Source of the DNA: an uncultured Candidatus Melainabacteria bacterium
GTDB taxonomy: Bacteria > Cyanobacteriota > Vampirovibrionia > Gastranaerophilales > Gastranaerophilaceae
Length of the DNA: 32,431 nucleotides
Assembly (NCBI GenBank): GCA_945910425.1
Contig: CAMDYM010000013.1
Span: 1 to 32,431 of the forward strand
Reading direction: 5' to 3'
This document shows positions 1 through 6,519 of this stretch, one piece after another (the first letter of the stretch is position 1; each line of letters begins with the position of its first letter). Under the pieces are notes generated by a model. That model was not told the DNA's origin. It searched no databases and worked only from the letters and a program-made list of their open reading frames with translations. The position numbers and the translations under genes are program-made.

Positions 1-25
1 TATATAATAATAAATATATAGCTAT

Positions 26-31
26 TATAAT
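26..31 (+). promoter_or_regulatory. Possible -10 box of the first prepilin-like gene
   Basis: A perfect TATAAT lies about 30 bases before the ATG at 62. The expected -35 position falls at the window edge in AT-only sequence, so it cannot be judged. The start is supported separately by AAGGGA at 52-57. Confidence 0.35.
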
Positions 32-61
32 AGTGATATATTTATAAAAGAAAGGGATAGT

Positions 62-844
62 ATGAAAAACGGTTTTACATTAGCTGAAGGTGCTACGCAC
101 ATAACTTCGCTACCAATGGCAGCAAAATTTGGTTTTACATTAGCTGAAGTTCTTATCACTCTTGGAATAATAGGCGTAGTTGCGGCAATGACTATACCTA
201 CTTTAATTGCAAATACTAATGGAGCAAAATATCGTTCGCAATATAAAAAGACCCTTTCTTCACTAAATCAAGCCGTAAAAATGAATATTGCAAACCACGA
301 TTTTGACTTTGGCTCAGCAGGTCAAGCCTGTAACAGAACAGATAATCCCGAATCTGTAATGTCTGTTTGTGCAATATTTAACGGAGCATTAACAGGAGTC
401 ACAATATTTGACTACACTCAACTAAAAACCCCTAAAAATACCCTCTATTATCAAGATTTATATAATAAAGGAACAACCTCAGATACTGAAATTAAAGAAA
501 GACATGTTGATTTATACTACTACCAATTAAAAGACGGCTCCTTCTTCGCATTCCATTCCCCAACCATAGAATGTACCTTAGGAAACAAAACACTTGAACA
601 ACGTATGACAGAAACAGAATTCCACAGATACTGCCTTGGGTGGATTGATGTAAACGGTGTAAACTTACCAAATAAAGAGGTTCGCTGTAAAGACGGTAAA
701 TCTCATACAAAAGATATCGGAACATCCTGTATTGTCCCTAATGACCCAAGCCATATGGCAGATGTTTTTCCTGTAGTATTTTATGACGGAACAGTAGCCC
801 CGGGCTCCGCTGCCGCCAGATACGTGCTAAACACAACAAAATAA
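62..844 (+). CDS. Prepilin-like protein with duplicated N-terminal cleavage motif
   Basis: This 260-residue protein is a type IV pilin-like or type II secretion pseudopilin-like protein, expected to be cut by prepilin peptidase and anchored by its N-terminal helix. The motif GFTLAE occurs twice, at residues 4-9 and 24-29. Only the second is followed directly by the hydrophobic helix (VLITLGIIGVVAAMTIPTLI), so cleavage probably follows Gly24, leaving Phe25 at +1 and Glu29 at +5. The remainder looks like a soluble globular domain with several Cys, and I do not recognise it. The upstream ATG is kept because AAGGGA lies just before it and the two motifs are in frame. The extra 20 codons look like an insertion (see the repeat entry). 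No pilus assembly gene is nearby. Substrate and role are unknown. Confidence 0.85.
   Translation: MKNGFTLAEGATHITSLPMAAKFGFTLAEVLITLGIIGVVAAMTIPTLIANTNGAKYRSQYKKTLSSLNQAVKMNIANHDFDFGSAGQACNRTDNPESVMSVCAIFNGALTGVTIFDYTQLKTPKNTLYYQDLYNKGTTSDTEIKERHVDLYYYQLKDGSFFAFHSPTIECTLGNKTLEQRMTETEFHRYCLGWIDVNGVNLPNKEVRCKDGKSHTKDIGTSCIVPNDPSHMADVFPVVFYDGTVAPGSAAARYVLNTTK
71..149 (+). repeat. 19-bp direct repeat bounding an in-frame 60-bp insertion
   Basis: GGTTTTACATTAGCTGAAG occurs at 71-89 and exactly again at 131-149, 60 bases apart, with 41 bases of unrelated sequence between. The period is a multiple of three, so the reading frame is kept and the prepilin motif GFTLAE is encoded twice. The other two prepilin-like genes in the window have only one copy. 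Confidence 0.9.
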
Positions 845-850
845 CTAATA

Positions 851-1012
851 CTACAATTCATTTACAATATTATAAACAAGTTTTAACTTGGTTTCATCCA
901 AGGCTTCCAGTCTGTTATTAATTTTTCTAATTAAATCGCCTTTTGAAACAATAAGTTTAAAATTAAAAATCTCTTCATAAGATACATCCAAACAGACTGA
1001 GATATGACGTAT
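851..1012 (-). pseudogene. C-terminal relic of an XRE-family regulator
   Basis: A 53-codon open stretch on the minus strand, ending in TAG at 851-853, has no good start and is preceded in frame by TAA at 1013-1015. It contains ISVCLDVSYEEIFNF, which matches the end of an XRE helix-turn-helix domain. The intact regulator at 29957-30277 has KIGKALNIKIKDLFDF at that point, followed by a tail of similar length: LDETKLKLVYNIVNEL here and NRNRLQDFYKIISSLTD there. The DNA-binding N-terminal half is missing. Most likely a regulator that lost its 5' half. The reading comes from pattern comparison by eye only. Confidence 0.6.
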
Positions 1013-1020
1013 TTACATTT

Positions 1021-1194
1021 CAACTATTAGTTGGTATAGAGGAACCTGTACCAATGGGAGAACCTCGTTCTGCATAGCCGAATTTAACAAGAGAATGCAA
1101 TGATAACAGTAATTCCACGACGAATGGAATAGCCTGTACCATTAAAACAAAAGATGATACTGATTACTTAAAAATATCAAATAAAATAAGATAA
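1021..1194 (+). pseudogene. C-terminal relic of a prepilin-like gene
   Basis: Reading from 1021 gives about 57 codons ending in TAA at 1192-1194, interrupted by TAG at 1075-1077, with no prepilin N-terminus. The translation resembles the C-terminal end of the prepilin at 4458-5171. The relic has VPMGEPRSA, stop, then a Cys, then NGIACTIK. The intact protein has VPAGSDRTLAQIKQNC, then GYWCLTYVK. The relic starts within a few bases of the point where the neighbouring XRE relic begins on the other strand. Both are therefore the distal ends of a divergent pair. Homology judged by eye. Confidence 0.6.
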
Positions 1195-1195
1195 C

Positions 1196-1223
1196 AAAAA
1201 AGCCCTCCATAAAGGAGAGCTTT
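1196..1223 (-). terminator. Rho-independent terminator after secY
   Basis: On the minus strand AAAGCTCTCC and GGAGGGCTTT pair with one mismatch around a 5-base loop, followed by a run of six T (A 1196-1201 on the plus strand). It sits about 20 bases past the secY stop codon and closes the ribosomal operon. Confidence 0.85.
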
Positions 1224-1242
1224 CTTATATATTATTATTAAA

Positions 1243-2583
1243 TTACATATCTTTTAAGAAAGATTCGTAATTTCTGGCAAGCAAGTGTGTCTTAACCTGA
1301 TTGATTAAGTCAAGAGCTACACCAACCATAATGATTAATGATGTAGAACCGATACCCTGCAAGGTTTCGATATGAGTCAATCCGCTTGCCAATGACGGTA
1401 CAAGCGCGATTATACCTAAACCGATAGCTCCGATAAATGTTGTTTTTGACAAGATTTTATCTAAAGCTTCAGCTGTCGGTCTGCCCGGTTTAATACCGGG
1501 AATTGATGAACCGTATTTTTTAAGGTTATCGGCAATATCTTTTGGCTGCATATTCGGCATAATTGAAGCGTAGAAGAATGTTAATGCAATAATCAAACCT
1601 ACATACAACACATAATACCAAGCACCGCTCGGACTCAAAACCATAGCCATTTTAGCTATAGCATTATTAAATGCAACAGAACCGATATTTGCTTGTCTTA
1701 ACAATTCAAAAATTGTTGACGGGAATAATAATATCGCAATCGCAAAGATAATCGGCATAACCCCGCCCGGATTAAGTTTAAACGGAATAAATGAGTTCAT
1801 ACCGCCATAAACTTTATTACCGATTTGTCTTTTAGGATTAACAATGATTACTTTTCTAACAGCTTCCTGCATGATTACAATAAGAACCATTGCAAGGAAA
1901 AATATTGCAAGTAATAAAAATAATCCTAATTGCATTTGAGAACTTGCCTTAACAAGCTTAGCAGTACTTGATGCGTATACAGGAATACCTGATAAGATAC
2001 CGCAGAAGATTATCAAAGAACCTCCGTTACCGATACCGTTTTCGGTAATCAATTCAGATATCCACATTACAAGTACAGCACCCGCAGTTAATACACAAAT
2101 CGAACTTGCATAAAACGCAATCGGATTAACTTGTGCCATAATAGCGTTTGGTACATGATGCAAATACATCATAAATACAAATGATTGGAAGATTGCTAAC
2201 ACCACAGTAAAAACTCTTGTATACTGCGAAAGTTTTCTTCTTCCTGCTTCGCCCTCTTCTTTTTGTAATTTTTCCAATGAAGGAATAACTACAGAAACAA
2301 GTTGAACAATGATTGATGAGGTGATGAAAGGTCCAATACCTAACGCAAGGATAGATACCTTACCCAACGCACCGCCTGAAAACAAGTCCAGAAATCCTAT
2401 TAAAGAATTACTTTGAGCAAGTGCCGTAAATGCCTGGTTATTAATACCATACAAAGGCATTTGGACACCTAATCTCCAGACTGCAATCATCAATAGTGAA
2501 AATATAATCTTCTGCTTTAAGCCTGAAGCATTCCACATTGACATCAAATCATCAGTTGTCGGCATTTTTAAACTTTGTGCCAT
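1243..2583 (-). CDS. secY: Protein translocase channel subunit SecY
   Basis: SecY forms the protein-conducting channel of the Sec translocase in the inner membrane. At 446 residues it has the usual length and about ten hydrophobic segments. Family patterns are clear: LGIGPFITSSIIVQL near the second helix, the cytoplasmic PKRQIGNKVYGG loop, and the PKDIADNLKKYGSSIPGIKPG stretch before the last helices. Its ATG overlaps the rplO stop codon as TAATG, so translation is probably coupled. adk, map and infA, which often follow secY in the spc operon, are absent; a terminator follows instead. Confidence 0.97.
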   Translation of the reverse strand: MAQSLKMPTTDDLMSMWNASGLKQKIIFSLLMIAVWRLGVQMPLYGINNQAFTALAQSNSLIGFLDLFSGGALGKVSILALGIGPFITSSIIVQLVSVVIPSLEKLQKEEGEAGRRKLSQYTRVFTVVLAIFQSFVFMMYLHHVPNAIMAQVNPIAFYASSICVLTAGAVLVMWISELITENGIGNGGSLIIFCGILSGIPVYASSTAKLVKASSQMQLGLFLLLAIFFLAMVLIVIMQEAVRKVIIVNPKRQIGNKVYGGMNSFIPFKLNPGGVMPIIFAIAILLFPSTIFELLRQANIGSVAFNNAIAKMAMVLSPSGAWYYVLYVGLIIALTFFYASIMPNMQPKDIADNLKKYGSSIPGIKPGRPTAEALDKILSKTTFIGAIGLGIIALVPSLASGLTHIETLQGIGSTSLIIMVGVALDLINQVKTHLLARNYESFLKDM

Positions 2584-3032
2584 TATACTAACTCAACCTT
2601 TCCACCGGCAGCTTCAATTTTTTCCTTAGCAGATGGCGTTACGTAAGCTGCCTTAACTGTAACTGCTGATTTAATTTCACCGTTGCCTAATACTCTTAAG
2701 CCAACACAAGATGGGTGAATTGTTAATTTTTCTTTTAATGAATCCAAAGAAATTTCTTTAAGTCCTAAAGCATCAATTCTGCCAACATTGATTTGAGCAT
2801 AATTAAGCTTAGAATAAACCTGGAAGCCTTTCAATTTAGGAAGTCTTCTATATGCAGGCATCTGACCGCCTTCAAAACCTCTTTTTGAAGAGTTACCTGA
2901 TCTTTGACCTTCACCGTTATGACCGCGGCAAGATGTTTTACCATGTCCTGATGAACGTCCTCTACCGACTCTTTTAGATTTAGATGTAGAACCTTCAGCC
3001 GGTCTTAAATCTTCTAATGTTATATTTGACAT
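2583..3032 (-). CDS. rplO: 50S ribosomal protein L15
   Basis: L15 is a large-subunit protein that binds 23S rRNA late in assembly. The 149 residues are the standard length. The N-terminal basic, Gly-rich arm is typical (RVGRGRSSGHGKTSCRGHNG, then the GFEGGQMPAYRRLPKLKGF block). The C-terminal half carries the L18e/L15 fold pattern GLRVLGNGEIKSAVTVKA. An AAGAAAGAGG-type ribosome binding site precedes the ATG. The last base of its stop codon is the first base of the secY start codon. Confidence 0.97.
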   Translation of the reverse strand: MSNITLEDLRPAEGSTSKSKRVGRGRSSGHGKTSCRGHNGEGQRSGNSSKRGFEGGQMPAYRRLPKLKGFQVYSKLNYAQINVGRIDALGLKEISLDSLKEKLTIHPSCVGLRVLGNGEIKSAVTVKAAYVTPSAKEKIEAAGGKVELV

Positions 3033-3083
3033 ATTATTTTCCTCTTTCTTTATAATTTATAATAAATCTAAGTACTTGGGCAA

Positions 3084-3275
3084 TTACTTAACAACTTCCA
3101 ACAAATGTGAAACTTTGTTAACCATACCCATAATTGTAGCTGAAGCTGCATGTTCAACAACCTGGTCTTTCTTAGTTAAACCTAAGCCTCTGACTACTTT
3201 GCGTTGGCGTTCAGATGCGCCGATTAAACTTTTAACAAGCTTAATTTTAATCATATCATTTTTCTTATCTGTCAT
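3084..3275 (-). CDS. rpmD: 50S ribosomal protein L30
   Basis: L30 is a small large-subunit protein. The 63-residue product has the family pattern IKIKLVKSLIGASERQRKVVRGLGLTK followed by a short second half (NKVSHLLEVV). The N-terminus carries seven extra residues before MIKIKLVK. The longer start is chosen because AAGGA lies nine bases upstream. It sits between rpsE and rplO, the normal spc order. Confidence 0.95.
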   Translation of the reverse strand: MTDKKNDMIKIKLVKSLIGASERQRKVVRGLGLTKKDQVVEHAASATIMGMVNKVSHLLEVVK

Positions 3276-3317
3276 AATTTTAATTCCTTATAATTTTAAT
3301 TTAAATACTACTTATTA

Positions 3318-3968
3318 CTAGTTTAAAAGTTCAGCCATAGTAAGACCGCGTTTTTTAGCAACATCATTGAACGGAGTTAATGATTTTAAAGCTTCGATAG
3401 TAGCATTAGCTGCGTTTAATGGAGATTTAGAACCTAAAGATTTTGAAAGAATATTTTCAATACCTGCAAGCTCTAATACTGAACGAACAGCACCACCTGC
3501 AATAATACCTGTACCTTCTGAAGCAGGTCTTAACATAACTGCACCTGCACCTGATTTACCTGTGATTGGGTGAGGAATAGTTGTTTTGAAGATAGGTACA
3601 TTGATAACATTTTTTCTACCGTCAGCAATTGCCTTTTGAATAGCAATGATAACTTCAGCAGCTTTAGCACAACCGATACCGACTTGACCTTTTTTGTTAC
3701 CAACGATAACGATAGCACGGAAGCTTAATTTTTTACCACCTTTAACAACTTTTGTTACACGGCTGATTTGAACAACTGTTTCAGTCCAATCAGATTGAGG
3801 TTTTTCTTCTGTTGTTTCGATTTTTTGTTTTCTGCCGCGTCTTTTTGAGCGAGCAGGTTTTTCTTCAGAAACAGCTTCAGTTGCCACAACTTCAACAGTT
3901 TCTTCAGCTTTAACTTCTTCTGCATTTTCTACAGATTCAGTAACTTTTAATTCTTCATTGTTTTCCAT
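3318..3968 (-). CDS. rpsE: 30S ribosomal protein S5 with acidic-basic N-terminal extension
   Basis: S5 belongs to the small ribosomal subunit and helps decoding fidelity. The core begins near residue 60 ([20 protein letters not shown]) and carries the family patterns [18 protein letters not shown] and the Gly-rich [23 protein letters not shown] block. Ahead of it lies an extension of about 55-60 residues, first Glu/Val-rich and then strongly basic ([11 protein letters not shown]), absent from the 166-residue E. coli protein. An in-frame ATG at 4001 exists, but the ATG at 3968 has AGAAAGG eight bases upstream and is preferred (216 residues). rplR and rplF, which usually precede it, are not here. 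Confidence 0.95.
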   Translation of the reverse strand: MENNEELKVTESVENAEEVKAEETVEVVATEAVSEEKPARSKRRGRKQKIETTEEKPQSDWTETVVQISRVTKVVKGGKKLSFRAIVIVGNKKGQVGIGCAKAAEVIIAIQKAIADGRKNVINVPIFKTTIPHPITGKSGAGAVMLRPASEGTGIIAGGAVRSVLELAGIENILSKSLGSKSPLNAANATIEALKSLTPFNDVAKKRGLTMAELLN

Positions 3969-4007
3969 TGATTTTACCTTTCTAAAATTGTTTAATAACA
4001 TTTATTT

Positions 4008-4027
4008 TCAGGTTTTGGGTTCCCTGA
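4008..4027 (-). promoter_or_regulatory. Small hairpin in the rpsE leader
   Basis: TCAGG and CCTGA pair around a 10-base loop in the roughly 130-base untranslated leader between the promoter and rpsE. The stem is short and could be chance, but a leader this long before a ribosomal operon could carry a protein-binding control site. Confidence 0.25.
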
Positions 4028-4106
4028 TATAAATTGAATACGCCAAAACATAAGCTGTATTGAGCTATTTTGAAATCGTATTCGATTGTTAACTTCTGAC
4101 AAGGTA

Positions 4107-4135
4107 AATTTATCATAAATAAACTACCGTGTCAA
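4107..4135 (-). promoter_or_regulatory. Strong promoter of the rpsE-rpmD-rplO-secY operon
   Basis: On the minus strand a perfect -35 TTGACA (4130-4135) is followed after exactly 17 bases by TAAATT (4107-4112). Transcription would start near 4100, about 130 bases before rpsE. It lies just beyond the stop codon of the XRE gene on the same strand. Confidence 0.75.
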
Positions 4136-4153
4136 CAATGATGTAAAGATTTT

Positions 4154-4375
4154 CTAAGATTTTTCGGTCAATAAATAGTCAAGAGATTTTTTGTAAAACT
4201 TTGCAAATTTATACGCATTTATTAATGAAATCTTATGCTTACCACTTTCAACATTTGATACATATACAGAACTAAAATCCAAACTTTCCGCTATTTTTTC
4301 TTGCGACAGTCCTAATTTTAAACGTTCAATCTTTAAATTAAGACCAAATATTTTCAAAAATTTTTCATTATCCAT
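4154..4375 (-). CDS. Small XRE-family transcriptional regulator
   Basis: A 73-residue protein that is almost only a Cro/C1-type helix-turn-helix domain. The pattern is RLKLGLSQEKIAESLDFSSVYVSNVESGKHKISLINAYKFAKFYKKSLDYLL, with the turn-recognition part LSQEKIAESLDFSSVYVSNVESG near residues 23-45. No effector domain is present. It is divergent from the prepilin-like gene at 4458, with 82 bases between the start codons, and inverted TAGTTTAA repeats lie at both ends of that gap. Control of that gene and of itself is an inference from this layout. Confidence 0.85.
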   Translation of the reverse strand: MDNEKFLKIFGLNLKIERLKLGLSQEKIAESLDFSSVYVSNVESGKHKISLINAYKFAKFYKKSLDYLLTEKS

Positions 4376-4437
4376 AGTTTAAATTTATATTCTTGACTTT
4401 ATAAAAGCCATAATTTACAATTTATCATGTTAAACTA
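4375..4437. promoter_or_regulatory. Inverted repeat flanking the XRE/prepilin promoter region
   Basis: TAGTTTAA at 4375-4382 is repeated in inverted form as TTAAACTA at 4430-4437. The two copies bracket the promoter of the prepilin-like gene. One copy touches the regulator's start codon and the other lies near the prepilin transcription start. A regulator binding site is possible; eight AT-rich bases could also match by chance. Confidence 0.4.
4393..4421 (+). promoter_or_regulatory. Promoter of the second prepilin-like gene
   Basis: TTGACT (4393-4398) and TACAAT (4416-4421) are separated by 17 bases. Transcription would start near 4428, about 30 bases before the ATG at 4458. Confidence 0.7.
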
Positions 4438-4457
4438 CAGTTTATGGGAGAAATATT

Positions 4458-5171
4458 ATGAAACGAGGTTTTACATTAGCAGAGGTTTTAATCACTCTCG
4501 GCATTATCGGGGTTGTTGCGGCTATGACAATCCCGACATTGATATCAAAAATCCAAAAACGCACTATAGAAGCTCAGATTAAAGAAAATTATGCAATGCT
4601 TGCTCAAACAATGAGATTTGCCGAATATGATGATATTGGGAGTATGCCAATCAGCGCAAACAGCACTGCAAGCATGAAAAAATGGTTTGAACAATTTCTT
4701 GCACCGCATTTAAAAGTTGAACAAGTTTGTTTTCAAACCGCAGGTTGCTGGCATAAAAAAGGTGTTGTTAAAACATTAAACAATGGAACACCAGAATTTG
4801 AAACAAAAGTCGGAGAAAATGACAGTACAATCGGTTGGGGAACTATGACATTTCGAACAGCTAAAGGTGCATATTTTAATATGGATGGAAGTTCTCCAGG
4901 AACTACACAAAGCCTTTTCGGAGTTAATTCAAAAGTTCCGACATTACAATTTTATTTTGATGTAAACGGGGATAGACGACCTAACAAAATCGGCAAAGAT
5001 ATTTACATTATGATTTATGACCCGGATAAAGGGTTTGTTCCCGCAGGAAGCGATAGAACTTTAGCTCAAATCAAACAAAATTGCGAAACAGGGAACGGCT
5101 ACTGGTGCTTAACCTACGTAAAAAATAACGGTTGGGTAATACCAAATTCTGTTTGGAAACGTAAGAAGTAA
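4458..5171 (+). CDS. Prepilin-like protein
   Basis: This 237-residue protein has the prepilin signal MKRGFTLAEVLITLG at its N-terminus. Cleavage is expected after Gly4, giving Phe5 at +1 and Glu9 at +5, and the hydrophobic helix runs to about residue 30. The rest is a soluble domain with four Cys (QVCFQTAGCW and NCETGNGYWC), probably disulfide pairs. The segment FYFDVNGDRRPNKIGKDIYIM resembles the calcium-type or structural loop FDVNG seen in related proteins; the third prepilin has VDINGNEKGPNRFGRDFFYL at the same place. GGGAG precedes the ATG. It is divergent from a small XRE gene. Whether it builds a pilus, a secretion pseudopilus or another surface structure cannot be told. Confidence 0.88.
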   Translation: MKRGFTLAEVLITLGIIGVVAAMTIPTLISKIQKRTIEAQIKENYAMLAQTMRFAEYDDIGSMPISANSTASMKKWFEQFLAPHLKVEQVCFQTAGCWHKKGVVKTLNNGTPEFETKVGENDSTIGWGTMTFRTAKGAYFNMDGSSPGTTQSLFGVNSKVPTLQFYFDVNGDRRPNKIGKDIYIMIYDPDKGFVPAGSDRTLAQIKQNCETGNGYWCLTYVKNNGWVIPNSVWKRKK

Positions 5172-5185
5172 ATACTATTATTTTT

Positions 5186-5215
5186 CTCTTTGTGTTAAAA
5201 TAAAAGCAAAAAGAG
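5186..5215 (+). promoter_or_regulatory. Imperfect hairpin overlapping the leuC ribosome binding site
   Basis: CTCTTTGTG (5186-5194) can pair with CAAAAAGAG (5207-5215) with one mismatch. The 3' arm overlaps the first bases of the GAGGGA ribosome binding site. It could affect leuC translation or mark the end of the preceding gene; there is no long T-run. Confidence 0.25.
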
Positions 5216-5227
5216 GGACATAAAAGT

Positions 5228-6469
5228 ATGGGACAAACTTTAGTAGAAAAAATTATATCAAACCACGCAGGGCATGATGTTAAAGCAGGAGAACTTGTTA
5301 TCGCAAAAGTTGATGTTTGCGCGGTTCAAGACGGTACGGGACCTTTAACGGTTCAGGAATTTAAAAAACTCGGAAAAGAAAAGCTTAACAATCCTGAGCG
5401 TACAATATTATTTATTGACCATGCTTCACCAAGCCCAAAAAAAGAATTATCAAACATGCACACAATTTTGCGCGATTTTTCACGTGAATATGGTGCGGTT
5501 TTATCTGAAGTCGGTTCAGGGGTTTGCCACCAGCGTTTGGTTGAAACCTTTGTTAACCCGACAGAAATTCTGGTCGGCGCAGACTCTCACACCTGCACTT
5601 CAGGTGCTTTAGGCGCATTTGCAACAGGCATGGGTTCAACCGATGTTGCGGTTGCAATGGCACTCGGTAAAACCTGGTTAAAAGTTCCTCAAACCTTCAA
5701 AATCGTTGTTAACGGTAAATTCAGAGAAGGAATTTGTTCAAAAGATTTAATGCTTCATCTTATCGGAATGATTGGTGCAGATGGCGCGACATACAAAGCC
5801 TTGGAATTTTGCGGGGACACTATTGATAATATGTGCATGGCAGAACGCTTTACATTAGCTAATATGGCTGTCGAAGCAGGTGCTAAATGCGGGTTATTCG
5901 TACCTGATGATAAAACTAAAGAATACTTAACTTCCCGCGGACGCGGCGATAAATATAAAGAAATAAAACCTGACACTGATGCTGTTTACGAACGTGTAAT
6001 CGAAATTGACGCATCAACTATCGAACATACGGTATCATGCCCGCACACCGTTGATAACACAAAACTTGCAAAAGACTTAAATGATGTAAAAGTTCAGCAG
6101 GTTTATGTCGGAACATGCACAAACGGAAGAATCGAAGATATGAGAACCGTTGCAAAGATTTTAAAAGGCAAAAAAGTTCACGAAGGTGTAAGAATGCTGA
6201 TTTGCCCCGCATCTCGTGATGTTTATAAACAAGCTTTGCAAGAAGGTTTATTGGAAACATTTATAGATTCAAACGCAACAATACTACCACCCGGTTGCGG
6301 ACCATGTGTTGGAATACACGCGGGGATTCTGGCTGACGGAGAAGTTTGCCTTACAACCCAAAACAGAAACTTCCAAGGCAGACTCGGCAACACTAAAGGT
6401 TATATCTACCTGTCTTCTCCTTACGTTGCCGCATACTCTGCTCTAAACGGTTATATCAGCTGCAAATAA
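5228..6469 (+). CDS. leuC: 3-Isopropylmalate dehydratase large subunit (homoaconitase-type)
   Basis: LeuC is the iron-sulfur catalytic subunit that, with LeuD, isomerises 2-isopropylmalate to 3-isopropylmalate in leucine synthesis. At 413 residues it is the short, prokaryotic homoaconitase-like form. The [4Fe-4S] ligands are visible as Cys297 in VGTCTNGR and Cys357/Cys360 in PPGCGPCVG. Other family blocks are FIDHASPSP near residue 63, GADSHTCTSGALGAFATGMGSTD near 117, and CPHTVDNTKL near 271. GAGGGA precedes the ATG. No leuD follows; the next gene is on the other strand, so the small subunit must lie elsewhere. A related activity on homoaconitate or another malate cannot be excluded. Confidence 0.92.
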   Translation: MGQTLVEKIISNHAGHDVKAGELVIAKVDVCAVQDGTGPLTVQEFKKLGKEKLNNPERTILFIDHASPSPKKELSNMHTILRDFSREYGAVLSEVGSGVCHQRLVETFVNPTEILVGADSHTCTSGALGAFATGMGSTDVAVAMALGKTWLKVPQTFKIVVNGKFREGICSKDLMLHLIGMIGADGATYKALEFCGDTIDNMCMAERFTLANMAVEAGAKCGLFVPDDKTKEYLTSRGRGDKYKEIKPDTDAVYERVIEIDASTIEHTVSCPHTVDNTKLAKDLNDVKVQQVYVGTCTNGRIEDMRTVAKILKGKKVHEGVRMLICPASRDVYKQALQEGLLETFIDSNATILPPGCGPCVGIHAGILADGEVCLTTQNRNFQGRLGNTKGYIYLSSPYVAAYSALNGYISCK

Positions 6470-6519
6470 AGACTATAAACATATAAGGCAGACTATAAGT
6501 TCGTTACCATAATAAACTT

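Noticed and set aside
3076-3321. 81-codon plus-strand open frame across rpmD
   Set aside because: It is antisense to a clear L30 gene; no ribosome binding site or recognisable product.
3969-4001. Upstream start for rpsE giving 11 more residues
   Set aside because: The ATG at 3968 has a clear ribosome binding site at the right distance; the one at 4001 does not.
6018-6260. 80-codon minus-strand open frame inside leuC
   Set aside because: Shadow of the leuC coding frame, which contains the cluster-binding Cys region here.
6470-6498. Direct repeat AGACTATAA after leuC as an attachment site or element end
   Set aside because: Only nine AT-rich bases, with no integrase, inverted repeats or composition change nearby.
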